DNA of 56,369 nucleotides. Source: Bacteroidales bacterium UBA1199. GTDB lineage: Bacteria > Bacteroidota > Bacteroidia > Bacteroidales > UBA932. The position numbers were made by a program, and so were the translations under genes. Below the pieces are notes generated by a model. It did not search any database and was not told the origin of the DNA. It was given only the letters and a program-made list of their open reading frames with translations. The DNA is taken from positions 57,233 to 113,601 of the forward strand of contig DBXZ01000046.1 of the NCBI GenBank assembly GCA_002309795.1. The letters run 5' to 3'. Below are positions 1 to 8,113 of the stretch, in pieces; within the stretch, counting starts at the first letter, position 1, and each line of letters opens with the position of its first letter.

Positions 1-566
1 GTCCAGCGGCCGTAGTAGGTCATATTGCGTCCCTGGAAGAGCCCGGCGTCGTAAAAACCGGGATCGTTGACCATGGCGATAATGATCTTTCCCTTGACGT
101 CGACTCCTTCGAAGTCGTTCCACCCGAACTCGGGCGCGTCAATGCCGAACCCGCAGAAAACGAACTCGGCGGAAGGCAGTTTCACCTGCGCCGTAGCGCG
201 GGAAGTCCAGACCACCAGGTCGTCGGGCTGTCGGAGATCCACGCGCCGCTTCGCCCCCTTGATCCGCAGGCGGTCCTTGGCCAGCCGGCAGGTCGCTCCT
301 ACGGTTTTGACCTTCTGGAACCAACTGCCGTCGAAGGCGGGCTGAAGCCCGATCGCACGCATCTCATCTGCCAGATACGCAATGGTTTTGGTCTCATACT
401 CGGTCATCGGCATCCGGCCGCCGAATTCATCGGAACCCAGCGTTTTGATCCAGCCTCGCATCAGCGCTTCGTCGTCGGCCGGCGTGGTGCGCGGCTGGGC
501 GGCAAGCGCATGGGAAACGAATAACAGGGAGGTTAGGGCAATCAGGGAAAGGAATCGGGTTTTCAT
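1..566 (-). CDS. M28-family metallopeptidase, N-terminal part
   Basis: The C-terminal part lies beyond the window edge; about 188 residues are visible from the ATG at 564-566. The protein opens with a signal peptide (MKTRFLSLIALTSLLF, cut probably after AHALA-like residues near 22). Next comes a helical segment (DEALMRGWIKTLGSDEFGGR) and a region ending in FCGFGIDAPEFGWNDFEGVDVKGK, a pattern usual for the protease-associated insert ahead of the zinc-binding core of M28 aminopeptidases. The metal ligands are not in the window, so activity cannot be checked. It would be periplasmic or secreted. It reads away from umuDC in the same direction, 38 bases downstream of the umuC stop, and could be its own unit. 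Family assignment rests on the N-terminal pattern only. Confidence 0.7.
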   Translation of the reverse strand, partial: MKTRFLSLIALTSLLFVSHALAAQPRTTPADDEALMRGWIKTLGSDEFGGRMPMTEYETKTIAYLADEMRAIGLQPAFDGSWFQKVKTVGATCRLAKDRLRIKGAKRRVDLRQPDDLVVWTSRATAQVKLPSAEFVFCGFGIDAPEFGWNDFEGVDVKGKIIIAMVNDPGFYDAGLFQGRNMTYYGRW

Positions 567-604
567 GCGGATCTGTTCTGTGTGGTTCGGGCAAAGATAA
601 CGAA

Positions 605-1897
605 TTAATGCACCTCCAGCAACTCTTGCCAGTCGGTGGAGTACCGGGGGGAAATATGGTCGTGACGGATGCCCTCCGAATAGGGTCCGGCATGCTGGGA
701 AGCCAGCCGCAGCAGCGGAGAAGCCGGCGTGTTGAGCGCATCCATCAGTTCGGATATCTTGTTCTCGCGCTTGCGCCGGAGCGCCGCGGAGGCAATCTTT
801 TCAGGGTCTTCAAACAGGGAATGTTCCACCGCCAGCCCCTCGGCCGGGACAATGTCGTCCACGAGCACGCCGGCGCGCTTGTAGGCGTAACCGGGACGGT
901 AGATGCGCTCCGCCGCCTCCAGAGCCGCCCCTACAATCTGATGCGTGCTGTTCGCGGGCACCTTGAGCCGGACGCTGAAGAAGGGACAGTATTGCGGCAA
1001 TTCCGGACGGAACCGGTTGGTGTGCATGAAGACCCCCACCTCGTGCGCCACCGTGCCGTCGCGCCGCAGCTTCTGGGCGCAGATGGCGGCAAAATCGGCC
1101 ACGCGGAGCCGCAGATCGTCGAACGATTCGATCATTTCGGCAAACGAGCGCGAAGTGCAGATGCTCTTGCGGCTCTCCGGCCGCTCCGCGTTGAGCGCCA
1201 CCTTCCCCTGCAGTTCCCGCCAGGTCCGCAAGCCCCCCACACCCAGATGTTTTTTGACCCAGCTTTCGGGCATTTCCACCAGCGCGGCGGCTGTGGTGAT
1301 GCCGAGTGAAATCAGTTTTGGCGCGCCCCGCCACCCGACTCCCCAGACATCTCCGATCTCCGTCAGCGAGAGCGCCTTGCGGCGTTTTTCGTCGCTGTCT
1401 ATCACGCAGACGCCCCGATACCCGGGATAGCGTTTTGCGAACCGCGCCGCCACCTTGGCGAGCGTCTTGGTGGGTGCAATCCCGATACTCACGGGAATGC
1501 CGGTCCAGCGGCGGATTTTACGCACCAGCGAAAGTGCCAGTTCCCGCCGCCCGGAAGGATCGATTTCATCCAGGTGCAGAAAGGCTTCGTCTATGGAATA
1601 GACTTCCAGATTCGGATCGGTTTCGCGCAGGATGCTCATCACGCGGGCGGACATGTCGCCGTAGAGGGTATAGTTGGACGAGCGCACCTCCAGACGCCCG
1701 GACGCGACCAGTTTCTGCAGCTGGAAGAAAGGAGTTCCCATCTTGATTCCCAGCGCTTTGGCCTCGTTGGAACGGGCCACCGCGCAGCCGTCGTTGTTGG
1801 AGAGCACGACCACCGGCCGTCCCTCCAGCTGCGGCTGGAAAGCCCGCTCGCAGGAGACAAAGAAATTGTTGCAGTCAATCAGCGCGAAACAGGCCAT
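605..1897 (-). CDS. umuC: Y-family translesion DNA polymerase V catalytic subunit UmuC
   Basis: 430 residues, the normal length for UmuC. It copies past DNA lesions as part of the SOS response when bound to two processed UmuD subunits. The Y-family palm is clear: D8 in [13 protein letters not shown], then the SIDEAFL motif with D103 and E104 as the other metal ligands. A steric-gate and fingers region ([15 protein letters not shown]) lies between them. The helix-hairpin-helix and little-finger regions follow ([28 protein letters not shown]). The start ATG is separated from the umuD stop by a single base, so the two are co-transcribed and probably translationally coupled. Confidence 0.95.
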   Translation of the reverse strand: MACFALIDCNNFFVSCERAFQPQLEGRPVVVLSNNDGCAVARSNEAKALGIKMGTPFFQLQKLVASGRLEVRSSNYTLYGDMSARVMSILRETDPNLEVYSIDEAFLHLDEIDPSGRRELALSLVRKIRRWTGIPVSIGIAPTKTLAKVAARFAKRYPGYRGVCVIDSDEKRRKALSLTEIGDVWGVGWRGAPKLISLGITTAAALVEMPESWVKKHLGVGGLRTWRELQGKVALNAERPESRKSICTSRSFAEMIESFDDLRLRVADFAAICAQKLRRDGTVAHEVGVFMHTNRFRPELPQYCPFFSVRLKVPANSTHQIVGAALEAAERIYRPGYAYKRAGVLVDDIVPAEGLAVEHSLFEDPEKIASAALRRKRENKISELMDALNTPASPLLRLASQHAGPYSEGIRHDHISPRYSTDWQELLEVH

Positions 1898-1898
1898 C

Positions 1899-2312
1899 CT
1901 AACGCATCCGTTTGATGATGTAGGTCACCACGCCCCAGATGAGAAAGTCGTTCCCCTCCTCCACCCGGATGGGTTTATATTTCCGGTTCGCAGGCAGCAG
2001 CCAGACGCCCTTTTCGCCGTTGCCGGAAGGGTCGGTCAGCGAGAGGCGTTTCAGGGCGAACTCCCCGTCCACATAGGAGACGCAGAGGTCGCCTTCAGCC
2101 GGTTCCAGCGCCTTGTCAATGATCAGTACGTCACCCTCCTGCACTCCGGCGTCCACCATGGAATCACCCACCACGCGGCCGTAGAAAGTGGCGGCCGGAT
2201 GGTGCACCAATTCTTTGTTCAGGTCAATCACCCCTTTCATGTAATCCTGTGAGGGTGAGGGGAATCCCGCGTGAATTTCCGGAAGATCCTCCAAAATCTC
2301 CAGTTCGTCCAT
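1899..2312 (-). CDS. umuD: SOS mutagenesis protein UmuD, S24 self-cleaving protease
   Basis: 137 residues. It is the regulatory subunit of polymerase V: RecA filaments trigger self-cleavage to the active UmuD' form. The Ala15-Gly16 bond in [13 protein letters not shown] is the expected cleavage site. Ser51 (GDSM) and Lys88 (FALKRL) form the Ser-Lys dyad, with the same 37-residue spacing as S60/K97 of the E. coli protein. It is first in the umuDC operon and is divergent from the outer-membrane protein gene at 2411. I see no recognisable LexA box, but the operator in this phylum is not something I can identify by eye. Confidence 0.95.
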   Translation of the reverse strand: MDELEILEDLPEIHAGFPSPSQDYMKGVIDLNKELVHHPAATFYGRVVGDSMVDAGVQEGDVLIIDKALEPAEGDLCVSYVDGEFALKRLSLTDPSGNGEKGVWLLPANRKYKPIRVEEGNDFLIWGVVTYIIKRMR

Positions 2313-2338
2313 ATCTGTTTTCCTGCGAAAAATTTCCT

Positions 2339-2346
2339 CAAATTTA
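2339..2346 (-). promoter_or_regulatory. -7 promoter box of umuDC
   Basis: Read on the minus strand this is TAAATTTG, which fits the Bacteroidota -7 consensus TAnnTTTG. It lies 26 bases upstream of the umuD ATG. No convincing -33 element is visible. Confidence 0.5.
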
Positions 2347-2368
2347 AGGAATAATCGTGATGTTTTTA

Positions 2369-2376
2369 TATATTTG
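2369..2376 (+). promoter_or_regulatory. -7 promoter box of the outer-membrane protein gene
   Basis: TATATTTG matches TAnnTTTG and lies 34 bases before the ATG at 2411. It is divergent from the umuDC box 22 bases away, so the two promoters share a 98-base intergenic region. Confidence 0.55.
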
Positions 2377-2410
2377 CCAAACCGAAACGACCAACCTACT
2401 GTTAACTAAT

Positions 2411-2914
2411 ATGAAGAAACTCTTTACCCTTGCAGCTGCACTGCTTCTCGGTGCAAGCGCATTCGCCCAGAACCAGGGCGACATGGCTGTCAAAGCCACC
2501 ACTTTTTTCAGTTACTACAACAGCCACAACAAAGCCCTGGACATTTCGATGGATGGCACCAACTTCGCCATCGGTGCCGGTTTCACCTACTTCGTGATCG
2601 ATAACCTCGGCGTCAGTCTGGATGCAACCTATGCTACCGGCAATACCGTAGCACTCACTCCGAGCGTCTCTTATTTCATTCCGATCGCAAGCAACTTCTA
2701 CTACACCCCGACCCTCGGTTTGAACTTTGTCATCCAGGATCCTTTCACATTCGGTATTGACCTGAGCTACATCGCTTTCGAGTACCGCCTGAATGACCTG
2801 CTCGCCTTTGACTTCACGTTGGGCAACCTGACGTTTGACACCAACGAGGACTCCAACGATTTCTCGATCGGCGTGAACACCGGCGGCAACATCGGCATCC
2901 GTTTCTATCTGTAA
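2411..2914 (+). CDS. Small outer-membrane beta-barrel protein
   Basis: 167 residues from the ATG at 2411. An in-frame upstream start would add 18 residues that overlap the promoter and spoil the signal peptide, so it is rejected. A classical signal peptide (MKKLFTLAAALLLGASAFA, cleavage before QNQGD) is followed by alternating aromatic and polar strands such as FTYFVIDNLGVSLDATYATG and a terminal GIRFYL. An aromatic-rich C-terminal strand of this kind is the usual signal for Bam-dependent insertion. It resembles the 8-stranded OmpX/OmpW-like barrels common in this phylum. It has its own promoter and a strong terminator, so it is monocistronic. The function is unknown. Confidence 0.8.
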   Translation: MKKLFTLAAALLLGASAFAQNQGDMAVKATTFFSYYNSHNKALDISMDGTNFAIGAGFTYFVIDNLGVSLDATYATGNTVALTPSVSYFIPIASNFYYTPTLGLNFVIQDPFTFGIDLSYIAFEYRLNDLLAFDFTLGNLTFDTNEDSNDFSIGVNTGGNIGIRFYL

Positions 2915-2936
2915 ACCATTACCTTTACGATACTTT

Positions 2937-2967
2937 AAGGCGACTGCTCCGGCAGCCGCCTTTTTTT
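2937..2967 (+). terminator. Rho-independent terminator after the outer-membrane protein gene
   Basis: AAGGCG a CTG pairs with CAG c CGCCTT around a six-base loop (one internal mismatch), followed by seven T. It sits 23 bases past the stop codon. The T tract runs straight into the next promoter. Confidence 0.85.
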
Positions 2968-2968
2968 G

Positions 2969-2976
2969 TACCTTTG
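2969..2976 (+). promoter_or_regulatory. -7 promoter box directly in front of a start codon
   Basis: TACCTTTG fits TAnnTTTG and ends only four bases before the ATG at 2981. If transcription starts the usual 5-8 bases downstream of the box, the message would be leaderless or nearly so. Confidence 0.6.
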
Positions 2977-2980
2977 CCGT

Positions 2981-3538
2981 ATGAAACGCCTCTGTCTTCT
3001 CCTTGCGCTGGCGGCCGTAACGGCCTGCGGCGGAAAATATGACAGCGACCCTGTCGCCCAAGCTCTTACCGCTCACATCCTGGCTTCGGCCCCGGAGGGT
3101 TGCAAGTTGATGATCACCGACCTCCGGAAGGTCGATTCCACCACCTACGCCACGGAATTCGACCGCCGTGAAGAAGTCTTCAACCGCCAGATTGCCAAGA
3201 ACGAAGAACTCTACAGCCGCTACGTCACCGGCGGACAGATGAAGAACGCCGCCGCCAAACAGCAGGCCATGCAGAACGGCAGTCGCATCCGTGCCGGACT
3301 GGACAGCCTTCGCAAGGTCATGGAAGCGGACCTTTCACAGACCGCCTATTACGACTACCGCTTCAGCGGACACCTTACCCGCGGAAGACAGTCTGTGGAC
3401 TACAATGACTGGTGGTTCATCCTCACGCCGGAAGGCGAAGTGCTGGCGGTGGTAGCGGATCGAAAAGACCTGCACAAATCGGGCGGGCTGGCCATCCCCG
3501 GCTACCGGGAACTCCTGAAGGGAGATCTCCCCGAGTAA
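2981..3538 (+). CDS. Lipoprotein of unknown function
   Basis: 185 residues. The start at 2981 gives a clean lipoprotein signal (MKRLCLLLALAAVTAC, acylated Cys16 followed by GG). An upstream alternative start would lie inside the promoter. The mature part is helical and charged, with a probable coiled-coil stretch around residues 65-115 (EEVFNRQIAKNEELYSRYV and AAAKQQAMQNGSRI). It ends in a small beta segment with DYNDWWFILTPEGEVLAVV. I do not recognise a family. It is flanked by a terminator upstream and a new promoter downstream, so it is probably transcribed alone. Confidence 0.75.
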   Translation: MKRLCLLLALAAVTACGGKYDSDPVAQALTAHILASAPEGCKLMITDLRKVDSTTYATEFDRREEVFNRQIAKNEELYSRYVTGGQMKNAAAKQQAMQNGSRIRAGLDSLRKVMEADLSQTAYYDYRFSGHLTRGRQSVDYNDWWFILTPEGEVLAVVADRKDLHKSGGLAIPGYRELLKGDLPE

Positions 3539-3560
3539 ACTGTTTACTTTCTGTTGATAA

Positions 3561-3598
3561 GAGTTTTCCCCTCGCAGGGAATAATGTGCGCAAAACTC
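3561..3598. repeat. Inverted repeat in the spacer before the nuclease locus
   Basis: GAGTTTT at 3561-3567 pairs with AAAACTC at 3592-3598, and a smaller CCC/GGG pair is nested inside. No T tract follows, so it is not an obvious terminator. It lies just upstream of the -7 box at 3601 and could be an operator or a weak 3' end for the preceding lipoprotein transcript. Confidence 0.35.
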
Positions 3599-3600
3599 CG

Positions 3601-3608
3601 TACATTTG
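3601..3608 (+). promoter_or_regulatory. -7 promoter box of the nucleic-acid-scavenging operon
   Basis: TACATTTG fits TAnnTTTG and lies 62 bases before the ATG at 3671. The bases that follow form a GC-alternating leader hairpin also seen after the promoter at 19130. Confidence 0.6.
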
Positions 3609-3639
3609 TGCGATTGTGCGCATAGCGCGCGCACGCACA
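3607..3639 (+). promoter_or_regulatory. GC-alternating leader hairpin
   Basis: TGTGC (3607-3611) pairs with GCACA (3635-3639), and GTGCGC (3616-3621) pairs with GCGCAC (3629-3634). It starts at the end of the -7 box, so it would be the first element of the transcript. A related leader follows the promoter at 19130. Confidence 0.45.
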
Positions 3640-3670
3640 CTTGGGAAATAATAAGCAAAAACATACAAGC

Positions 3671-5758
3671 ATGAAACTCAAACATCTGAATTTCTGTATT
3701 TTAGCACTCATTTCGCTCTTGCTGGGCACCACCGCTTGCGAGACGCAGCCCATCTGGAGGAGTCCCTTCATCTCGCTCAGCCGCCAGGTAAGCAGCGACA
3801 CGCTTCACTTCGACGCGACCGGCGGCGAGGCCAAGCTCCTGCTCGAAACCTCCCGCGACTGGAAGATCGACGAGATTCCCGCATGGGCGCTGGTAGACCC
3901 CGAATCCGGCACTGCATCCGACGGACCGGTCAGCATTTCCATCACCGTTCCGGAGAACCTGGGCTACGACCGCACGGCGGAACTGCTCTTTATCGCAGGC
4001 CCCTCCATGGAGAGCATCTATCTCCACCAGACGGGTCCCGAAGGCATCGATGACGGTATTATCGACGTCACCTGCGCCGAATTCGCCGCCCTCCCCGACG
4101 ACGACGGCAATACCTATCGCCTGAAAGGCTCCATCAGCGGCAGCATCAACACCACCTACGGCAACTTCGACGTCACGGACGAAACCGGATCGGTCTATGT
4201 ATTCGGCGCAACCAACGTGGCGGAATTCAAGGACAAGCTCAAGAAGGGCTGGCAAATCTCCGTAGTCGGTCCCAAGACCACCTACAACGGCAAGGTGGAG
4301 ATGAAGAACGCCACCATCGAATCCATCACCGAGGGCAGCGCCGTCCGTCCGACCAATATCACCGACATCACCTGCGCGGCCTTCAGCCAGCTCACCGATA
4401 CGGAAGGCTGGTACCGGCTCACCGGTGTGGTGGGTGACGGCAACGTCAACACCACCTACGGCAACTTCGACGTCAAAGATGCGACGGGTTCCGTCTACGT
4501 CTATGGCGTGGACAACATTTCCGAGCACAGCGGCATCGCCAAGGGCGACTCGATCGCCGTGGTGGGCCACTATTACCTCTACACCAACAACAATACCGGC
4601 GCCACCAAGGTAGAGATGACCGGCGGTTATATCGAGTGGCGCAAAGCCGGCGGCGGTACTGTCCGTCCGACCGATATCACCGACATCACCTGCAGCGCCT
4701 TCGCGCAGCTGACCGACACCCAGGGCTGGTACCGGCTCACCGGCGTGGTGGGCGACGGCAGCGTAAATACCACTTACGGTAACTTCGACGTCAAGGACGA
4801 GACGGGTTCCGTCTACGTCTACGGCGTGGACAATATTTCCGAGCACAGCGGCATCGCCAAGGGCGACTCGATCGCCGTGGTGGGCCACTACTTCCTCTAC
4901 ACCAATCCGAACACCCAGGCCACCAAAGTCGAGATGACCGGCGGTTACATCGAGTGGCGCAAGGGCAGCGGCGACGGGCCTGTGACGCCTTCCGGCGGTC
5001 CCGATCCCGCTTCCGTGGTGAAGAGTACGATTGCCGATTTCCGCGCTGCCGCGACCGGTACGGGTACCTGGTATGAGCTGACCGGCGTGGTCACGGAACT
5101 CATGAACGCCACCTACGGCAACCTGATGCTGAAAGACGACACCGACACGGTCTACGTCTACGGCGTGGTGAAAGCCTATGCCACCAGCAACGACAAGTCA
5201 TTCAATACTCTGGGTGTCAACCAGACGGATACGCTGACCATCTGGTCGCTCCGCGACGAATACAACGGCCGCGTGGAAGCCGGCGGTACGATTCCGGCCG
5301 TCTATGTCTCGCACAAGGCCGGTGCCGGCGTGGCTCCCGTCACGCTCACCCACCCGCTGACCAGCAATCTCACCTGGACGCCTGGCAACAAGGCCTCTGC
5401 TGCCAAAATCAACTTCCAGGGGGCTCAGTACGACGCACTCAAGCTCGGCACCGCTTCGATTGCCGGCACAGCTACCGTTACCGTGCCGGCCGGAAAGAGC
5501 AAGATCGGTTTCTACGCCCTGGGTTGGAACGGAGTCGACGGCAAACTGAAGGTCAGCGGCGGATCATTCTCGCAGGAGTATACCGCCAAACAGAATTCCG
5601 GCTGCGCACAGAACTCGCCCTTCACCATCACCACGCTCTCCGACAACGACTGGTATTCGCTCGACTTCGGCAGCGCACTCGCGGAAAACCTGACGCTTAC
5701 CTTTGAAACCCAGACCGGCGGCCTGCGTGCCATCGTGTTCGGTGTAAATGCAGAATAG
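3671..5758 (+). CDS. BACON/OB-fold repeat surface lipoprotein of the nuclease locus
   Basis: 695 residues from the ATG at 3671, which gives a lipoprotein signal ending at Cys23 (LLLGTTAC). A BACON-like domain covers about 35-130. Four OB-fold-like repeats follow (about 131-225, 226-330, 332-435, 445-560), each carrying TYRL-G-TTYGNF-V-D-TGSVYVYG. A C-terminal beta domain of about 130 residues ends the protein. OB folds of this type accompany secreted nucleases in Bacteroidota and may hold nucleic acid at the surface; that role is inferred. Repeats 2 and 3 are nearly identical in DNA with a 318-base period. It heads the operon, and its last 11 bases overlap an unused in-frame start of the next gene. 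Confidence 0.75.
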   Translation: MKLKHLNFCILALISLLLGTTACETQPIWRSPFISLSRQVSSDTLHFDATGGEAKLLLETSRDWKIDEIPAWALVDPESGTASDGPVSISITVPENLGYDRTAELLFIAGPSMESIYLHQTGPEGIDDGIIDVTCAEFAALPDDDGNTYRLKGSISGSINTTYGNFDVTDETGSVYVFGATNVAEFKDKLKKGWQISVVGPKTTYNGKVEMKNATIESITEGSAVRPTNITDITCAAFSQLTDTEGWYRLTGVVGDGNVNTTYGNFDVKDATGSVYVYGVDNISEHSGIAKGDSIAVVGHYYLYTNNNTGATKVEMTGGYIEWRKAGGGTVRPTDITDITCSAFAQLTDTQGWYRLTGVVGDGSVNTTYGNFDVKDETGSVYVYGVDNISEHSGIAKGDSIAVVGHYFLYTNPNTQATKVEMTGGYIEWRKGSGDGPVTPSGGPDPASVVKSTIADFRAAATGTGTWYELTGVVTELMNATYGNLMLKDDTDTVYVYGVVKAYATSNDKSFNTLGVNQTDTLTIWSLRDEYNGRVEAGGTIPAVYVSHKAGAGVAPVTLTHPLTSNLTWTPGNKASAAKINFQGAQYDALKLGTASIAGTATVTVPAGKSKIGFYALGWNGVDGKLKVSGGSFSQEYTAKQNSGCAQNSPFTITTLSDNDWYSLDFGSALAENLTLTFETQTGGLRAIVFGVNAE
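4412..5000 (+). repeat. Near-identical tandem OB-fold repeats at the DNA level
   Basis: The segment starting at 4412 recurs at 4730 (period 318 bases, 106 codons). It includes more than 50 consecutive identical bases around the codons for EHSGIAKGDSIAVVGHY. This marks a recent duplication or gene conversion within the lipoprotein gene. Confidence 0.75.
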
Positions 5759-5765
5759 CGGAGCC

Positions 5766-6977
5766 ATGAACGTCTTCGGAAAAATCCTTCGCAGAACCCT
5801 CCTGGTTGCAGCGGCGGTCCTTTCGGCCGTCGCCTGCGGGGACAGTTATTCGGCCATCGGGCTGGAACTGCGGCAGAATAACGCGGAACCTTCCCCATCC
5901 AACCAGTGGATTACCGTAACGGCCACCGGAGACTGGACACTGACTCTCGAATTCCCGGACCGCACGGAAACGGACTTCACGCCATGGGCCTACTTCAACG
6001 GCGACGACACCCTCACCGTCATCTCCGGCAGCGGTACGCGCAAGGATATTACCTTCAACTGGATTGCCAACGCCAGCTCCGAGCAGCGCAGCGTGACACT
6101 CGTCGCGGCCTCCGGCTCCCGGAAAGCGACGGCCGTTTTCAGACAGTCCGGCGCAACGCCCTCCGCCTCCATCCTGCCCTCAACGCTCAAATCCGATGAG
6201 TTGGGCGCATGGATGGAACTTCCCGCTACCAATACGCCGGGACTCTACTATTTCTCCCACAACATGGAGATCGGCGGAAAGACCACCCGCAATTACGCCT
6301 TCGGCTGGCATCCCACGGCCCTCGTGGCCCTCTGGGTGGCCTATCCGCTCAACGCCTGGAATATTGGCAGCGGCGGCCGGAGCAACGTCTGGGGGCTCGA
6401 TCCCAAGCTTCCCCGCAAGTATCAGCCCGTGCTTTTCAGCGCCTTCTCTTCCGGCAATGCCGGCAGGTTGGACCGCGGGCACCAGATACCTTCCGCCGAC
6501 CGGCTTTACTACGACGCCAACGTGGCCACTTTCTACGGCACCAACATGACCCCGCAGTTGAACAATCTCAATGCGGCGGCCTGGGGCACGCTGGAAGGAA
6601 TGGTCCGCAACTGGGCGCGGCAGTTCGACACCCTCTACGTCACCACCGGCTGCGTGATTGACGGCAGCACGGAATACTGCTACGACAACGACCGCAAGAA
6701 GGTGACCGTACCCACCGGCTACTACAAGGCGCTGCTGGGCTACAAGAGGAGCGGCACGCTGGGACAGACCGGAGCCAACGGCGGCTACACCGCCATCGGA
6801 TTCTGGTTCGACCACAAAGCATACAGCGCCAGCGAATCGGTGGTAATGTCCCAGAAAATGACCATCGACGACCTCGAGACGCGCACCGGCCACGACTTTT
6901 TCGTAAACCTGCCTTCGGCCATCGGCGCTGAACTCGCCGCGAAGGTAGAATCAACCATAGACCCCTGGTGGAATTAA
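5766..6977 (+). CDS. DNA/RNA non-specific endonuclease lipoprotein (Serratia nuclease family)
   Basis: 403 residues from the ATG at 5766, chosen because it gives a lipoprotein signal (MNVFGKILRRTLLV...SAVAC). A start at 5748 overlaps the previous gene and adds a polar leader. A BACON-like beta domain (about 25-125) precedes the nuclease domain. Catalytic residues match the beta-beta-alpha-metal family: DRGH at 236-239 with H239 as general base, N260 (TNMTPQ), N269 and E277. The N260/N269/E277 spacing equals N110/N119/E127 of the Serratia enzyme. It should cleave single- and double-stranded DNA and RNA at the cell surface, feeding the EEP enzyme and receptor encoded next. Confidence 0.92.
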   Translation: MNVFGKILRRTLLVAAAVLSAVACGDSYSAIGLELRQNNAEPSPSNQWITVTATGDWTLTLEFPDRTETDFTPWAYFNGDDTLTVISGSGTRKDITFNWIANASSEQRSVTLVAASGSRKATAVFRQSGATPSASILPSTLKSDELGAWMELPATNTPGLYYFSHNMEIGGKTTRNYAFGWHPTALVALWVAYPLNAWNIGSGGRSNVWGLDPKLPRKYQPVLFSAFSSGNAGRLDRGHQIPSADRLYYDANVATFYGTNMTPQLNNLNAAAWGTLEGMVRNWARQFDTLYVTTGCVIDGSTEYCYDNDRKKVTVPTGYYKALLGYKRSGTLGQTGANGGYTAIGFWFDHKAYSASESVVMSQKMTIDDLETRTGHDFFVNLPSAIGAELAAKVESTIDPWWN

Positions 6978-7001
6978 ACGCAAACAAAGAACAACCCGCA
7001 T

Positions 7002-8093
7002 ATGAAACGCATCCTGACTCTGCTTACCCTGCTGGTTCTCCTCCCCTTCGCATCCGGCGCCATGAAACCGGAGAAAGGGCAGACCGCCGCAACCCGTCAC
7101 TATGTCATCGGATTCTACAATCTCGAGAACCTGTTCGACATTTACAACGATCCGGCCAAGAACGACGAGGAATACCTCCCCGAAGGCAAGAACCAGTGGA
7201 CGGAGGTCAAGTACAAAAAGAAACTCCACAACATGGCAACCGTCATCCGGGCCATGCACGACGACAATGGCCGCTGGCATACCATTCTGGGTATCAGCGA
7301 AATTGAGAACCGTCTCGTGATCGAAGACCTGATTTCTCAACCGGAAATCGAAGCCGCGAACTACCAGATCATCCATTACGACGGTCCGGACCGCCGCGGC
7401 GTGGATGTGGCGCTGCTCTACAAACCCGAGCAGTTCAACTACATCACCAGCGAGAGCATTCCCTTCAACTTCGTGGACACCAAGGTGGAAATCACCCTCA
7501 CGCCGGAGGAGCAGGACTATTTCCGCACCCGTGACATCCTGATGGTCCGCGGCACGATCGACGGCGAGATGTTCGCCTTCTTCGTGACCCACACCCCTTC
7601 GCGCGTGGGCGGCAAGGGCGGCGATCTGCGTTCCCGCTGTGCGGAGATCATCTATAACCGTTCCCGCGAGCTGGAAGAGGAGTTCCCGGGCATCAAGATC
7701 GTGGTGATGGGCGATATGAACGACGACCCCTTCGACGACAGTATGGCCGTCTGGCTCCATGGCCGCGAAACCATCGAGGAGATGAAACCGGAAGATTTCT
7801 TCAACCCCTACCTGCGGATGCTCAAGGACGGCTACGGCACCCTCTGCTACCAGGGCGTCTGGAGCATCTTCGACCAGGAACTCGTCAACTACAACCTGGC
7901 CGTCGCCCCTGAAGGCGGACTCAGGATCATCCCCATCGTCAAGGGCAAATACTACGGCCGCGTTTTCAAGAAACCCTTCATGACCACCCAGAAGGGACAG
8001 TATAAGGGCTATCCGTTCCGCACCTTCAGCAACGGCGCCTTCATCAACGGATATTCCGACCACTACCCCACTTACATCGTCATCAGCAAATAA
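7002..8093 (+). CDS. Secreted endonuclease/exonuclease/phosphatase-fold hydrolase
   Basis: 363 residues with a signal peptide (MKRILTLLTLLVLLPFASGA) and no lipobox, so probably periplasmic or released. Family landmarks are in order: N40 (FYNLENLFD), the metal ligand region GISEIENR (about 98-104), GVDVALLY, GDMNDDP with D238 and N240, and the terminal SDHYP with D353 and H354. The fold hydrolyses phosphodiesters. With the non-specific nuclease upstream and a receptor downstream, trimming of oligonucleotides is the likely role. It is spaced 24 bases from the nuclease and 20 from the receptor gene. A sugar- or lipid-phosphate substrate cannot be excluded from sequence. Confidence 0.85.
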   Translation: MKRILTLLTLLVLLPFASGAMKPEKGQTAATRHYVIGFYNLENLFDIYNDPAKNDEEYLPEGKNQWTEVKYKKKLHNMATVIRAMHDDNGRWHTILGISEIENRLVIEDLISQPEIEAANYQIIHYDGPDRRGVDVALLYKPEQFNYITSESIPFNFVDTKVEITLTPEEQDYFRTRDILMVRGTIDGEMFAFFVTHTPSRVGGKGGDLRSRCAEIIYNRSRELEEEFPGIKIVVMGDMNDDPFDDSMAVWLHGRETIEEMKPEDFFNPYLRMLKDGYGTLCYQGVWSIFDQELVNYNLAVAPEGGLRIIPIVKGKYYGRVFKKPFMTTQKGQYKGYPFRTFSNGAFINGYSDHYPTYIVISK

Positions 8094-8113
8094 GTACAAG
8101 ACATTATATTCCA

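Noticed and set aside
3609..3640. Z-DNA-forming tract
   Set aside because: Alternating GC and GT bases would allow it, but the run is short and a leader hairpin shared with another operon explains it better.
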